Origin: Bondarzewia mesenterica
Taxonomy: Eukaryota; Basidiomycota; Agaricomycetes; Russulales; Bondarzewiaceae
DNA length: 64,000 nucleotides
Direction: 5' to 3'
NCBI GenBank assembly: GCA_004802705.1
Contig: SGPL01000084.1
Span: 18,212-82,211, forward strand
The notes under the pieces were generated by a model that saw nothing but the letters and a program-made list of their open reading frames with translations, was not told the DNA's origin and searched no databases. Made by a program: the position numbers and the translations under genes. Numbering within the stretch: the stretch's first letter is position 1; each line of letters opens with the position of its first letter. Shown here piece after piece: positions 47,063-58,987 of the stretch.

Positions 47063-49329
47063 ATGCCCACTTCGAGTCACGCTTCTCCGAAAAGCGAATC
47101 CAGTAGCTGCATCGCGATCGCACAAGATCAGCTGCTGTTTGACGACGTGCGGGTCTTTCAGCGCCTCAAGATTGAATGTGTGGATGTGGCGTTTTTAGAC
47201 GAGTGTCTCGCGTCCTTTTTCGAGGACAATGCCAGCGCCATCTCCCAGCTCAAGGCGCTGGAGGCGGAGGCGGAACAAGTTGATGGTTCATCGCAGGAGG
47301 AGGATCACAGGGAAAAGGTGGATAGGATAGAGAGGGACATGCGTCCTCCTCTGGTGCGTTCTACTCTTTTCTGGACGCAAGACAGTTCGTAATAATTTTC
47401 CATTGATTGCTTCAAAAATATACAGCTTTCACTTTTCCGGTATATAGAAAAATTTAAAGGTGTCGTATTGTGTCCCGAGATTCCACGTGGATTCCAGGGG
47501 ACGAAGAGTGGTTCAATGATTGACGGATCAGGCACGATTGATGGCCTCACTCAGGTCGATCCTTCTTTCGTTCTCAAGACGTCGCTATCCTACGTGGCGT
47601 TTGTTGTGGTCAAATCCACCAAACAGCAGGGGCCCAAGAATCAGAACCTTGACGACCACTCCGTCCGTCCGATTGTATTGCAGACTGCTCGTCATGCCCG
47701 CGTACAAACGACGATGCAGCGGTTCTCCTTGATTTCTGTGAGCCTCCTCATCTTCGGCTCCAACTTTTGCGTCTGCATCTTTGACCGGGTGGGTGCGACT
47801 TTCTCGCCCGTATGCAACATGTGGGACAATGCGGAGACGTTTATCCGCATCATCCGCAGCATAACGTGCCTCTTGCGACCGGTGGATCTTGGCGTGGACC
47901 CGAGCGTGTGGACTGTACCAAGATCGGTTGCACTTCAGCCACAGGTACCAGAAAGGGAGCGGCACCATACCTCGTATGTCTTCACCTTCCAAGTCGAAAA
48001 GCAAGTACACCATTGGTGCACGATAGGCCTGCCGTTGCAGCTCTCGAGGTCGCTTTTTGGGCGGTGTACGACCGTGTGGAGAGTGCGCAGGCTCGTAGCG
48101 GGTAGCATGTCTGGCCCAGTGATGGTGATCAAGAATTATTGGCGTAGCAGCCATCGCGATCCCAAGGCTCGGCGTTCCTCATATAGACCGCACCCTGAGA
48201 TGACAAGTTTTGTGATGGGTGCGGACATGTACCAACCCAGGGCTGGGAGCGATGCGCAACGCATCACAGTCCGCAACCTGCGCGGCGATCCCGTCGACGA
48301 CCTCGCTGAGACCTTGATTCTGTATCGAGAAGTCACCCGCGACGCCAGCCGTCCACTGTGGGAATACTCGTCAGATTATGAATTGCTTTCGGGACTTTGT
48401 ACGGCCCTGAATGGTAATTCCACCTCATGTTTATGACATCTTGTCCTACTGACTGTCGTTTGCAGAACATAAGCTTCTATATGACCGAGGAATCTTACAC
48501 CGGAACATCGATGCTGGGAGCGTCCGTCTTGTGCAGAATCACCCGGCTCGGGTGGGCGTTGGCCTTCTCATCGATCTCGAGTTTACTTGCAAAGAGCCAG
48601 AAGCGTCAGTGACGTCGATAAAGGATGGAGAAGTCACGAAGGGTACCACGCCACATAGTATCTTCACGGGAGGGACAGAGCCGTCAAATATAAATAATTA
48701 TCCAAGGCTGAGCGCTGCATTGCCAGTATGTCCGTTTCCGCACCTATTTCCGTTCTTCATTGACCTTACAAAGCTCCACAAAGTGGTCCCCCGAATTCAT
48801 GGCAATCGATCTCTTACAAAGAGTTGAACTGTGTCTCTCGGTCAATCATACTGTCGAGCACGATGCTGAGTCTTTTATCTGGGTCCTAGGTTTCAGCGTT
48901 ATGAAGAAGCTGCGCATGATCGCTATGGGTGAAGAAGTTGCTTTACTGGACAAGCACTTCCGGAAGGCATTCAGACATCGGTCGGTCAGCTCTATTCTTA
49001 GAAGCAGGCGATATCCATTTCCCTTGTCCTGGACTGATGACTTGGGCTTATTAAACCTTCTGACACGTTCAGAACACACATATCTTAGAAGTATTCTGGA
49101 TAACTTCGCTCACATAGTGGAAATACAGCAAGGTCTCAGGGCAAGACCAAAGGACTTTTTGAAGGGCATTCATTCACCCTTGGGACCAGATGACCGATTC
49201 ACACATGACGTTTTACGAAATGGATTGGCAGCGTGCTTGCTTTATCTTCACCAAGAGAAGTTTTCTCCTTCCTGTTCAGTGTTTGAGATTTTGAAGTCCA
49301 TGGCTAACGTGTCCATAACTCCTACTTGA
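47063..49329 (+). CDS. FunK1-type fungal protein kinase lacking the catalytic Asp
   Basis: Exons 47063-47353, 47426-48413, 48466-48725 and 48784-49329 sum to 695 codons. The N-terminal ~330 residues follow the FunK1 (fungal-type kinase) layout, including a SYVFTF strand and the RRLVAGSMSGPVMVIKNYWR stretch. The kinase C-lobe starts with ELLSGLCTALN, then EHKLLYDRGILHRNIDAGSV, VGLLIDLEF, TPHSIFTGG, FMAIDLL and the substrate-binding HDAESFIWVLGF. In active members the loop reads HRDIS.NN; here it reads HRNIDAGS, so the catalytic Asp and the Mg-binding Asn are both replaced. The DFG equivalent keeps its Asp (LIDLEF). I infer a pseudokinase or weakly active kinase. The frame is otherwise intact, so it is not simply broken. 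Confidence 0.85.
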
Positions 49330-52107
49330 ATGTTTCATCAATCGTAGAGCACTTGTTAATAAATGACTGTAGTGACAGCTAGAGTGAGACTCTCAAAGCC
49401 GATGATGCGACATGCGTCGAATTTATTGCATATTAATCGGGCTGCGGTGCGATGCTCGGTTGATTCACGTTATTCGTCCTGAACTAATTTTCATTTCCCT
49501 CTTGATCTGCAACCCGAGTGTGGCGGGATGCTTAACCATCACCGTTCGCGATGAGTGCGAGTACAGCATCGGAAGATGGTTAGTAATTACTGCGTTACAC
49601 TTGCTAGTGGCAGATGTCGCAAAAGAGAGTGCATCGAAGCTATACAAAGCCTGGACTAACCAATGTCTATCTCGGAGCAGACAGGAAGGTGATTGGATAT
49701 CGGGTATACATACACGTATGATAGGGCCTGCTCAAAGATAGGGCCTCAAATTTACAAGCCTCTGGCTCTGGTTACGAAAACAAGAGCGTACCAAAATTCG
49801 CGTCGTTGCGCCATGACAATTAGTGACGATAGCATAAGCCGCCTCCACGCACTGACATATACTTCTCCAAGAAAAGATGATGACAGCCATTCCTCGAAGC
49901 AGTGCTACCGCACTACCAGGAAGGGCAACCATAGTAGAAAGCAACCGCCGCTGAGCGGGCGCTTTGCCTCGAATCACCCTCAGTATGGTATCACCATGTT
50001 CACAGGCGAAGCGCTCGAGGAAGAACAAAGCGCATCACGCAAGACATATCACGATGACTGTGGCTCGATGCGCACAGACGACGCTACGACCGAGAGAAAT
50101 AGTAAGGCGGAGCACAGAGAGATAAAAATGCGAGCGCCTGAATAAGTAAACATACCGGCCTCAAGCATTGCACTTTGTGTGCAACATTGCTAACTGTACT
50201 TGAAAAGGAGTGTCAAGGAATGATCCAAAGCACGGATGCGGCTGAGATATTCGCCAGTGATTCAAGTCGTATATGACTCACTGCTAGTGGGAGAGATCAG
50301 TTGCGACTGCCCACGATTTTGCTTCGGGTCTCAGGTTTGTCGCCTGAAGGACGGCTTGACTACAAGTAGTATGACTGACTGAATTAAGTCTTCCTACTAG
50401 ACGGAATGAAGAGAGATTCTCGCGCGGGCATGAAAGCCCAAAGAGACTGTCTGGAGAATTGTGACCTCGAGGAGAGGAGATACAGGTAGCGCATAGCGAC
50501 TCAACGGCCCTGCCGGGACAGCAGCGCTAGTAACATCAAGTGGACAACGGTTGACAACCTGATACTGGTTGGCAGACTTGAGATAGTGGACTATATGGTG
50601 CGCACCTCAGCATCGGTCATAATCTCCGGGTGATGAGGGCCTCCGCGCTGGATGATGACATGTTGATCAGGGCTGGAATGATTGGGGAAGCATACTAGAA
50701 CTTGTCGCTATGGAAAACGGAGCCTCTGTTGCCTGGATCGGAAATGTTTTTCTCAAGGTCAGGTCTCGTCTATCGATAGAAGCGGTGTCGACATACGAGA
50801 CAAGTTGTTATCATTTCCAGCTCGCAACTGAGTGCGATATATTCGAATCGAAGGTAGTGTTAGCTTGCGAGAAAAGCAAACACTGGCGGCCCAAGAGGGC
50901 GTGCAGAATATTACTCCTGTACGTCAGAGTCGTGCTAAAAAAAACGCGGGGGGTCCTGCAAAGCGGTGATACTCGTTGAACATGATGTTGCGATACGGCA
51001 CTAGAGAGGGATATTGGCATCCTAAATGAGTATTTTCAGACACTGAATCGCGGTGCCGCACCTTCAGGCTCAAGCATTGTGTTTTGCGCATGCAGGTACA
51101 GTTTCACACTGTTTCGATGCCAGCGCAAGCTTCAGCTCCGTCACCTTCCAGCAATGATAGAACGTCCTTCCATTCTCCAGCTCCGCTCTCGTGCTCGATC
51201 CAGCCCATTGCACCATCCTGCACAACGTGGGGCCGGTTGCAAGCAACATCTGGATCAATGCGCCTCGAGAAAGGGACGTCGGACGCTCTCTCCGAGGGTG
51301 ACTTCGTTCAGACGCAAGTCCTCGGTATGATCCCACTTTTCCGTCAACTGACACGTCCTCGTGCGTGTCTTAAGTGCATGCGGAGAATCTGTGGTCCAGA
51401 GGCATCGTTCGTTCTCGGCATTATCCTGATGGTTTGAGCCCCTCCGCATCCGCAGGACAGAGCCGTCTAGATTGCAGCATGGATCAAAGACTATGATCCC
51501 CCAGCTTCTGTACTGCTTAAAGTCGAGGAATTGCGCATAGGTTAGTCACAAACATACTGAAACATATGCTTTTTCCATCAGTGCCTTTCTCACTGTGTTG
51601 GGTCCCTTGTTCAACTTCTGATGCTTTTGTAAGCATGGCCCTGAAAAAAAGTGACGAGGGTTGTTCCAAAACAGAGGGGGAAAGGGTCCATGTTATTGAA
51701 CGATGGGAAAGTGAATCCAAATACCTTATTGTCATACATCCGTGGGTGGCGACTTTTACAGTATCACAGGATCCGGATACGTGGAGAAACGCAATGCTCG
51801 CAAGCAGGATCCCGACACGTACTTTGGCAATAAATACCAAGGAGAGTTCTGTGACACGGATGTGCAATCAAGAAATAAATGGCAAATGCAACGATTCAAC
51901 GACTAAGAATCTATGCGATCAGGATGCACTCAATCACGATGATAATCAAAGAATACAAGCTCCTCCAGGATGTCGACACTGAGAACTAGGACTCAACATC
52001 ATTAGCTGAAATCTACAATACGAACATAGAACGGAGTCAATAAATATGTGTGGTATCAAAAAGGATCAGGAACGGCAAGAGACTTGTTTAGACTCTAACG
52101 GTTAGCC
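49330..52107. other. Long interval with no supportable gene
   Basis: Several short frames exist, the longest at 51084-51437 and 51566-51982 (plus), but none has a recognisable domain or consistent splice context. No repeat or RNA gene seen. Confidence 0.3.
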
Positions 52108-53292
52108 TTATGCCCCGTCCCATGGCAGCGCCCCCGTAAATACACTGGCGCGTGATGCGGGACACCACTCCAAAAGCCCCCGCAACTCTGGGGCGGACGT
52201 ATGATAGGCGTGGATGCGCCCGTGTGGATTGCGCGAGGCCCGTTTGGTCGAGAGAGGCTGATGGCAGCCATACAGGTCCGCGGAGTATGGCTGAAAAGCA
52301 TTTTTGAGCTATCAGAGACATGATGATACCAGAGTTCAGGCGGGTGCAGGCTGGCGTTTAGTGGAAACGAGTAGATGGTTTTAGGATACCTAAGCGCACC
52401 TCTCCTTCATATGCCTCCTGTTCCTCCATCGTTCCACCGAGCGATAACCCAACGTATTCGAGGTCAGCTGCCGACCATCGCAGAGCCACGCGATGCAATT
52501 CTTCGAACCGTCGACGTTTAAACTGGTATCCAACGATCGTGATCTTTCGTGGATAAACGCCTGTGAACTCGCGAAAGCGCGCAATGGAAAACATTAAGTT
52601 TTGGTACGAGTCGAGAGCAAAAGGCTCGGTTGTAGCACGTGTGAAAGGGATTATGGAGGATGTAGGCGAGGGGAGAAGAGACGCGGCGATTGCGAGGCGG
52701 TGATATGATTCGGCTTCAGTTGTCGTGCTCAGTGGTGATGTCTGTCCGCTGCTCCTATATTAGAGTAGTTGTCATTTCTTCAATGAGGAATTTGCATACC
52801 CACTGAATACAAGCAGCGAGTTATCATCTTCCAACGTAAGCTCTACACTGCCATGCCGTCAACTCTTTGTCCTAGGCAATGCGAGCCATTGAAGAACCAC
52901 CTCACCCTCGAGCTATATGCTCTAACAACACCGCTGGTCTTCCCTTACCCCGCTGATATGGCGCCAACACCCACGCGCTCTCATCCGTCAGCTCCCGCGC
53001 ATGCGCACCGGTCCATATACCATGACCCGGCACTATGATGAGATGCGTCAAGTTTTGCACGGCCGGCCGGACGAGCGTCGAGGCGAGGCTTCCTGGCAGC
53101 GCATATCCAAAATCACTTTTTCGAGGAAATATAATGTTTCAAATTGAGAAGGAGGGAAATTGCAGCGATGGCGGCCAGAAGGAATACGCCAAGGTTGGTG
53201 AGACGCGCCGGGCGACGGAACAGGTCTACAGTACGATGGCGATGACGAACGAGCGATTCACGTTTATGGGAAGATACAGGTGTGGGGAGCAT
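52108..53292 (-). CDS. DUF218 (YdcF/SanA-like) single-pass membrane protein
   Basis: Exons 53292-52906, 52847-52800, 52754-52400 and 52308-52108 give 330 codons once one extra base in the T5 run at 53117-53121 is discounted. Residues ~30-50 form a transmembrane helix (LGVFLLAAIAAISLLLNL). The domain follows with THLIIVPGHGIWTGAHA, SLLVFSG, SEAESYHRLA-type STTTEAESYHRLA, MFSIARFREFTGVYPRKITI, GYQFKRRRFEELH and a final LYGCHQPLSTKR and LLEWCPA. This is the eukaryotic DUF218 pattern; bacterial relatives act near the envelope but the fungal role is unknown. The frameshift would otherwise truncate the protein right after the membrane helix. Confidence 0.82.
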
Positions 53293-53788
53293 GTCGCTCG
53301 TCGTCAGGCATCACAGACCCTGAATGATGAAGCTTGAAGGGTGTAGGCTCGTTCACTGTTGACGGTGATGAGCGGGTAGTTTTAGCCTGCTTGTGACGCG
53401 TGACCTATTCGAGTCTAGTTTAGTCAAGCCCAACGGCTGGCTCTTGGCGCTACATACGATCTGTAAGTATGGTGTCGCTCTCTTTCATTTCTCGATTTTT
53501 TTTTAAGGCGATCGACCTCAAGGCTGACCGTCGGCCACATCGCAGACTTTGAGATCTCACGCGAGGTTGAAGCCAGTAGTAGCAGTTTCTCGTTGTTTCA
53601 ATCCAATGGGATCAGATGAACTAATCAAACCCATGGCAGCTTCACAGCCACCCAATTGTATTCAATAGCAACGTCACTTCGCGGGATCGTCCCGAGCACT
53701 GACACATAGAAGATAGATAACATCTGCAAACACATTGTCAAAAGTACAGGTATGCTCGTCCATGAATACATGATCCCTCAACTTCCTA
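53293..53788. other. Intergenic interval
   Basis: It lies between the DUF218 start and the lysine aminomutase 3' end, both minus-strand. A T-run is near 53490. No gene recognised. Confidence 0.4.
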
Positions 53789-55705
53789 TCAAGCGTAAGG
53801 CCCGGTACGTAGCTTATACTTCATCAGATCCGACGATGGAAATAATTGACCGCTGGCGCCTTCCCGCCCAACAAGGTCACGATACTCGGCCTCGTAGAAA
53901 AACTCCTTCTCGCCGAAAGCAGGCTTCAAATCGCTCAGCCATGACGCATGCTCATCAAATTTGGCAAAGAACGTTTCCTTCATCCATGCTGGATTGCGAG
54001 CCTGAACGAACCGCAAGACGAAGACCTTCTCAGGACCGGAGGCTGTAGGAACAGTGGTTATTCCGACCACTTGAATCTTTCCCGGGCTCGCTGACATAGA
54101 GGGACCTTGCGCCGTACGAGCCGTGCCAGCCACAGAAGAAACTATGTGAAAACTTTAGCAGTCATGGAAAGGACGAAAAATTCGGCACACTCACGAGCTT
54201 CCTTATAAATGTCATATGCACGAGCCAGAGGGACCTCGAAGTAATGCTTAGCCCCTGCGAACAGATCAGAACATAGTCGGGTGCAGGTCGTACGAATAAA
54301 TATATCAAACCTGTATCTCGCTCTATGAACATGTAGTAAGGAATAGCTCCCAGTCGAGTCTGAGTTCTCCACATCTAACGGTAGAATCCGACTTCAATTG
54401 AGATACATCACGAGGAGCTGTAACAAACACTTACATCAGCCCAGATGTGCGCCTGGTCATTCACTCGGCGGATAAGAGGCGCCTGGCAACGAATGTTGGC
54501 GCCTGTTGCACGGATGCGTCGAATAGCCTCTTGTACTGCAGCACCTTGGAGCTCCGCAGGGTGTGAGAAATGTGCCATTATGCTGACCTGTCGGCCGCTC
54601 TTGACGATGCGCTCAAACACCCCCAGAAGCTCCTTAGCGTCTGGATCTGTGAGATATCTGTACGGCCAATAACTACGACCCAATAAATACAAAAGAGAGG
54701 TCAAAAGCGATTATAACATGACCGAATCATATAAAAACTGAAACGTACGAAAGGCTCTTAGTGCCGATCCGAATGGTGGAAAGCACTTCCGTTCCTGGGT
54801 CTGCAAGTAGAGCATCGATGTAGCGAGAAAATTGCTGTGCGTGCATCACCATCGGGTCACCTCCAGTGAACAACAAGTCAGTGATGTCCCGGTTAGCTTT
54901 GATGTAATCGACAAGTTGTTGAACATCCTTCGATTGGAATTGCTGATCGGAGCCTACTGCCGTGAACTGAGCCCTATGGTCAGAAACCGTTAGCAAGGAC
55001 TAGACGAAAGGATGCGAAAAATGACGAACCATCGAAAACAGTAGGTGCAGTACGAATGGCAATATTGCCCCTCAGTTGGGAAGAAGAGACAAGTCTCGCG
55101 GTACTTGTGTTGCATTCCTTCGATCGGCTCCCCGTGAACGTGGGGAACGTTCTCTTGCTTTTGGTTAGCGGGATGCGGATTGAGAGCACTGCGAATACTC
55201 TCCCTGCAGGTGTAACAATATCATTCAACAAAACAAAAGGAGCCATGGTTAGGGAAGGGGCTCACGCAAGCTCACGGATCTCTACCTTGTCCGTGTTCCT
55301 TGCCAAAGCGTCTCGCATCATTGTCAGCTCGTTCTTGCCCAACATGTCGGGCTGGGGGAAAACGAGTCTGAAAATAGGATCATCGGGTACTCTGGACCAG
55401 TCGATTAGCTCGTCGACGACGTAGTTATTGGCACGCATGGGAAATACGGATGCCGCAGCCATGTAATCCTCAGTTGACAGGTGCGGCGCCCGAGAGGCGA
55501 AGAGTTCAGGAATGTGTGAACGGGTGAGGAGCTGTATCTTTTTCGGTTGAATAAACGGAGAAATAACGTCAGGGGAGGAGCGATACTGGAGCGACTCGGA
55601 AACACCACTGGCAAAGTTTCTAACAGACCCGAGATGAGGCCGTCTAGAAGAAGAGGACAGGGTAGGCATAACGCGCAAACTCGTACGGGGAACAACTCGA
55701 TGCAT
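53789..55705 (-). CDS. Lysine 2,3-aminomutase-like radical SAM enzyme, probably mitochondrial
   Basis: Exons 55705-55266, 55203-55030, 54973-54749, 54672-54435, 54374-54311, 54254-54195 and 54141-53789 sum to 518 codons. I chose the ATG at 55705 because it starts a basic, Ser-rich presequence (MHRVVPRTSLRVMPTLSSSS) typical of mitochondrial import; an in-frame ATG at 55738 exists. The core has KYRETCLFFPTEGQYCHSYCTYCFRW, given here in parts: the radical SAM cluster is CHSYCTYC (CX3CX2C). DLLFTGGDPMVM is the SAM-binding GGD motif. SIMAHFSHPAEL and RLGAIPYYMFIERDTG continue the KamA barrel. Bacterial KamA converts L-lysine to beta-lysine using SAM and PLP. The fungal substrate is inferred, not shown. 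Confidence 0.9.
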
Positions 55706-57110
55706 GGTGAAGAGAATCGAGGCTGAAGAATGACACACTACGAGGTGTTCTTTTATCCTCTTCTCCTAGATGTCTAGAAGAGAAGGGGGAAACGTTGGAG
55801 TGGATATAGTGAGAATGTTGATATTTGTCAGGAAAAATAATTACTGGAACTGGGATTCAGCTAAACTCATCGCCGCATACTGCGGAGCAAGAATTGCGGG
55901 GAGATTTAGACTGTCATGCAGCTGCTAAATGGAGGTTTGGAATCCGGCAGTGGCAAGAAAAACGATGATTATCCTGGTAGACACATCCATCACGACATGG
56001 ATGTGCATTTATGACACAGCCGAGGTACTAGAGCGCCAAGCTGCACAAGAACATGAGCCCGTGAGCGCCCTAAAAATATTCTAATGAGCATCCCAAAGCA
56101 ACGAACCTTCCCAAGGAAGAACGTGCGATGGTGCAAACCATGGCAGCGCTAATGACCTCCCGGCTTGCCGAAGAACTTGGAAGAAGCCACGTCGAGTGGC
56201 TGCGCTCGAGTCTCATGAAGCAGCATGAAGCACACTTATGGCCTCTTATGGCCGATCACAGACTCGGTGGACGGGCATTGCCGTGATGAACAAAAATGAG
56301 TCTGATTCAAGTTTTTGGTAACTTTGTGAGCTATATTTAGCACAGTGACACGGAGACAACCAAAACCTTTTGGCTCCTTTTGGAATTCATTTCCATTTTT
56401 GGATGCATGACTCCTGCATTGTGCTCCGCAGGTTCTGTCACGGTGGTCGCTCTCTTCTGCCGTTCTCAAAGGTGGTGACGAAAGCCTTCATAACGAAAGC
56501 CTTGGTTCTGGGCACAGACACATCAAAGGTGACGCGACCAGGTGCAGTGCCCATGGTGGCGCGAACTTCCAGATCTATTGCGAAAACGCTCTCATCTGGA
56601 TTCTGATCATTACTCACAATTGATGGGCCCTACTTGGTTCATAAAATTCAAATCCAGGATTGGTTGTCATAACTCTAAGTAATAGATGCCGTGATAAATC
56701 TCCAGTAAGTACCTTGAGCGGCCTGCCCGCCGTGATCGCATGCATGGCCCGAGATGCGAATGCAGTTGGAGCAGGACTCGTCCACCTGGCACTGTTTACG
56801 ATATGGAAGCTGATGGTATGATTTTCGCACTCGAGGGTGTGCGTCAATTGCAACTCGATCGTGTGTATTTTTGTTCTATTCAGACCCCGCGACGATTGAC
56901 CGTACCGACGACGGGCAAGGGCGGCAGCGCTGAACACCCAACGGCGATCAATGTTTCGTCTCAATGCGCAGACGGAAGCAAAGAGATTGCTTCCGGTCCG
57001 TTTCCTACCGGGAACGACTTTTGAGGTATATTCTGGTACTTACATATTATGCATCCGGCTCTCCACGATTTACAATAACCCCCACGAGCTCTGCAGGGGA
57101 CACGATTACT
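55706..57110. other. Interval with no supportable gene
   Basis: Divergent flank between the aminomutase gene and the MFS gene. Frames at 56614-56964 (minus) and 56740-57024 (plus) overlap and have no domain. No repeat recognised. Confidence 0.35.
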
Positions 57111-58987
57111 ATGAACGTCGAACACGACTCACGCTCTCCTTTGCCGCAAAGTTCGCCACAGCCGCCAGATCCGGTTCACCTTCCACCCTCCAGTGCAAGT
57201 GCTACCTCTATCGACATCCCTCTGTCCACTGTCCCAACGTTGATAAACTCTGCGTCGTGCGGCAATTCGCCCTACCTGCCATCCACGGAACCAGATGCGA
57301 GCGAGCACGATCTACCGCCGGTCGATCGCGGGGTAAATGCATGGACATTCTGCGCTGCAGCCTTTGCCATTGAGTTTTTATTCTGGGGTCCTCAGGTTAG
57401 TCGATGTGACGCGCATGTCCTGTATCCAACCTGAATTTACACACACGCGTCCCCGACATCGTAGTCGGCATTTGGAACCTTCCAATCATATTACGACATG
57501 CACGAACCCTTTGATCGCGCTTCATCTACAGCTATAGCTGCGATCGGAACAACCGGACTCGCTTTTGAGTATTCAGCGGGCATTATTTTGATGGTCATTT
57601 TCCAAAATCGCCCTCAGTATCTCAGGCTTCTCATGCATTTTGGGCTTTTGATGTGGTTGGCTGGCATGCTCGGTGCCAGTTTCGCGACCAAGGTTTGTCA
57701 ACGTCGCATTGCTCCATCCAACAACCTGTGCTGAAACTTGGTCACTTGCAGGCCTGGCAGCTGATCATCTGTCAAGGTGTTCTTCCTGGTCTTGCGGCGG
57801 CTATCATTTCGTTCCCAACCTACATCTGGTGAGTAGCCAGTCATCAAAATACTGCTTGATATAGTGTATGAATGGAATGCAAACACTTAGGGTCACGCAC
57901 TGGTTCGTGAAACGGAGAGGTCTAGCTTCTGGACTGATCATCACTGGTGCCTCCCTTGGGGGAGTTTGCCTTCCTCTCTTCACGGACGCGCTGCTGAAGC
58001 GTTTCGGTGTACCATGGACAATGAGGATATGGACACTGGCAACTGGGGTACTGGGGACCGTTGCGCTTCACTTCTCCCGCCCGAGACTGCCCCCTGGATC
58101 AAAAACTCCTGGCGCAAGACCCGTATTCAAGTTCAGATCAATGATGAAAGGGCCATTCCTGGCTGTGGTAAGATTTGCTTTCACCGTATTCTCATTCAAT
58201 TCGTCAATCCTTTTAATGCAGGCACTGGCATCATTTTTACAAGCCGCTGGTTATTTTCCCGTTAGCGTGTTCCTGCCCACCCAGGCATCGAATCTTGGCA
58301 TCTCAAATCCGAACATCAGTTCGTTTATTCCTCCCTTCCAAATGTCTTCATTCCTGATGCCTGATGAACAGTTCTCTCGGCGTTGAATTTGGCTTGTATA
58401 CCTGGCCGCCTTTTCTGGGGCCGTGCATCGGACAAATTTAGCTACATTGGTCTCATGGCTGGTTCATCCGCCATCAGTGGTGTACTTGCCTACCTGCTGT
58501 ATGGTTTCGCCAGCGGGTTGGCCGGACTTCTTACATTTTCTCTCCTTTTCGGCTTGTTGGTAAGTTTATTGAGTGTCTATGGAATCGTCCGTTAGCTCAT
58601 GATTGCTTTTCTGGAACTGAGGCGGGTGGGTACTCGTCCATGTGGGCCCAAGCCGCTCGCACTATTTCTTCGAGCAAGCCCGAGCATGTTCCGGTTTTGT
58701 ACTCCGCGCTCTTCCTGGCCCGAGGCGGCGGATGCATCGTGGGTCCCATCGTCGGGTCAATTCTCTATCACCCGTCCACGACTATTCGAGGGGGAATCAA
58801 TGGTAGTGCTTATGGTCTATACAACTCAGGGCCCTTGAGTATTTTTGTGGGATCGGCATTAGTTACTAGCGCGCTGGTGGGTCTATGGGCATGGCCGGCT
58901 CAGATGAGGAATTCGACGGTCACAAGTGGAAGACTGAGTGGAAAAATGGGGCGCGTGTTGAGAAGTTTCAACGCATTGCGGGCCTGA
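57111..58987 (+). CDS. MFS transporter, monocarboxylate-transporter (MCT) type
   Basis: Exons 57111-57395, 57465-57692, 57752-57828, 57891-58167, 58222-58318, 58372-58559 and 58622-58987 sum to 506 codons. A ~75-residue polar N-terminus precedes twelve hydrophobic segments. Family features include the second helix stretch IAAIGTTGLAFEYSAGIIL, the cytosolic loop motif WFVKRRGLASGLIITGASLGG, and the C-terminal half starting with ALNLACIPGRLFWGRASDKF, then MWAQAARTISSSKPEHVPVL and LARGGGCIVGPIVGSIL. The RRGLASG loop is typical of fungal MCT-like carriers of the plasma membrane. The substrate cannot be read. All introns are GT-AG and in phase. Confidence 0.92.
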
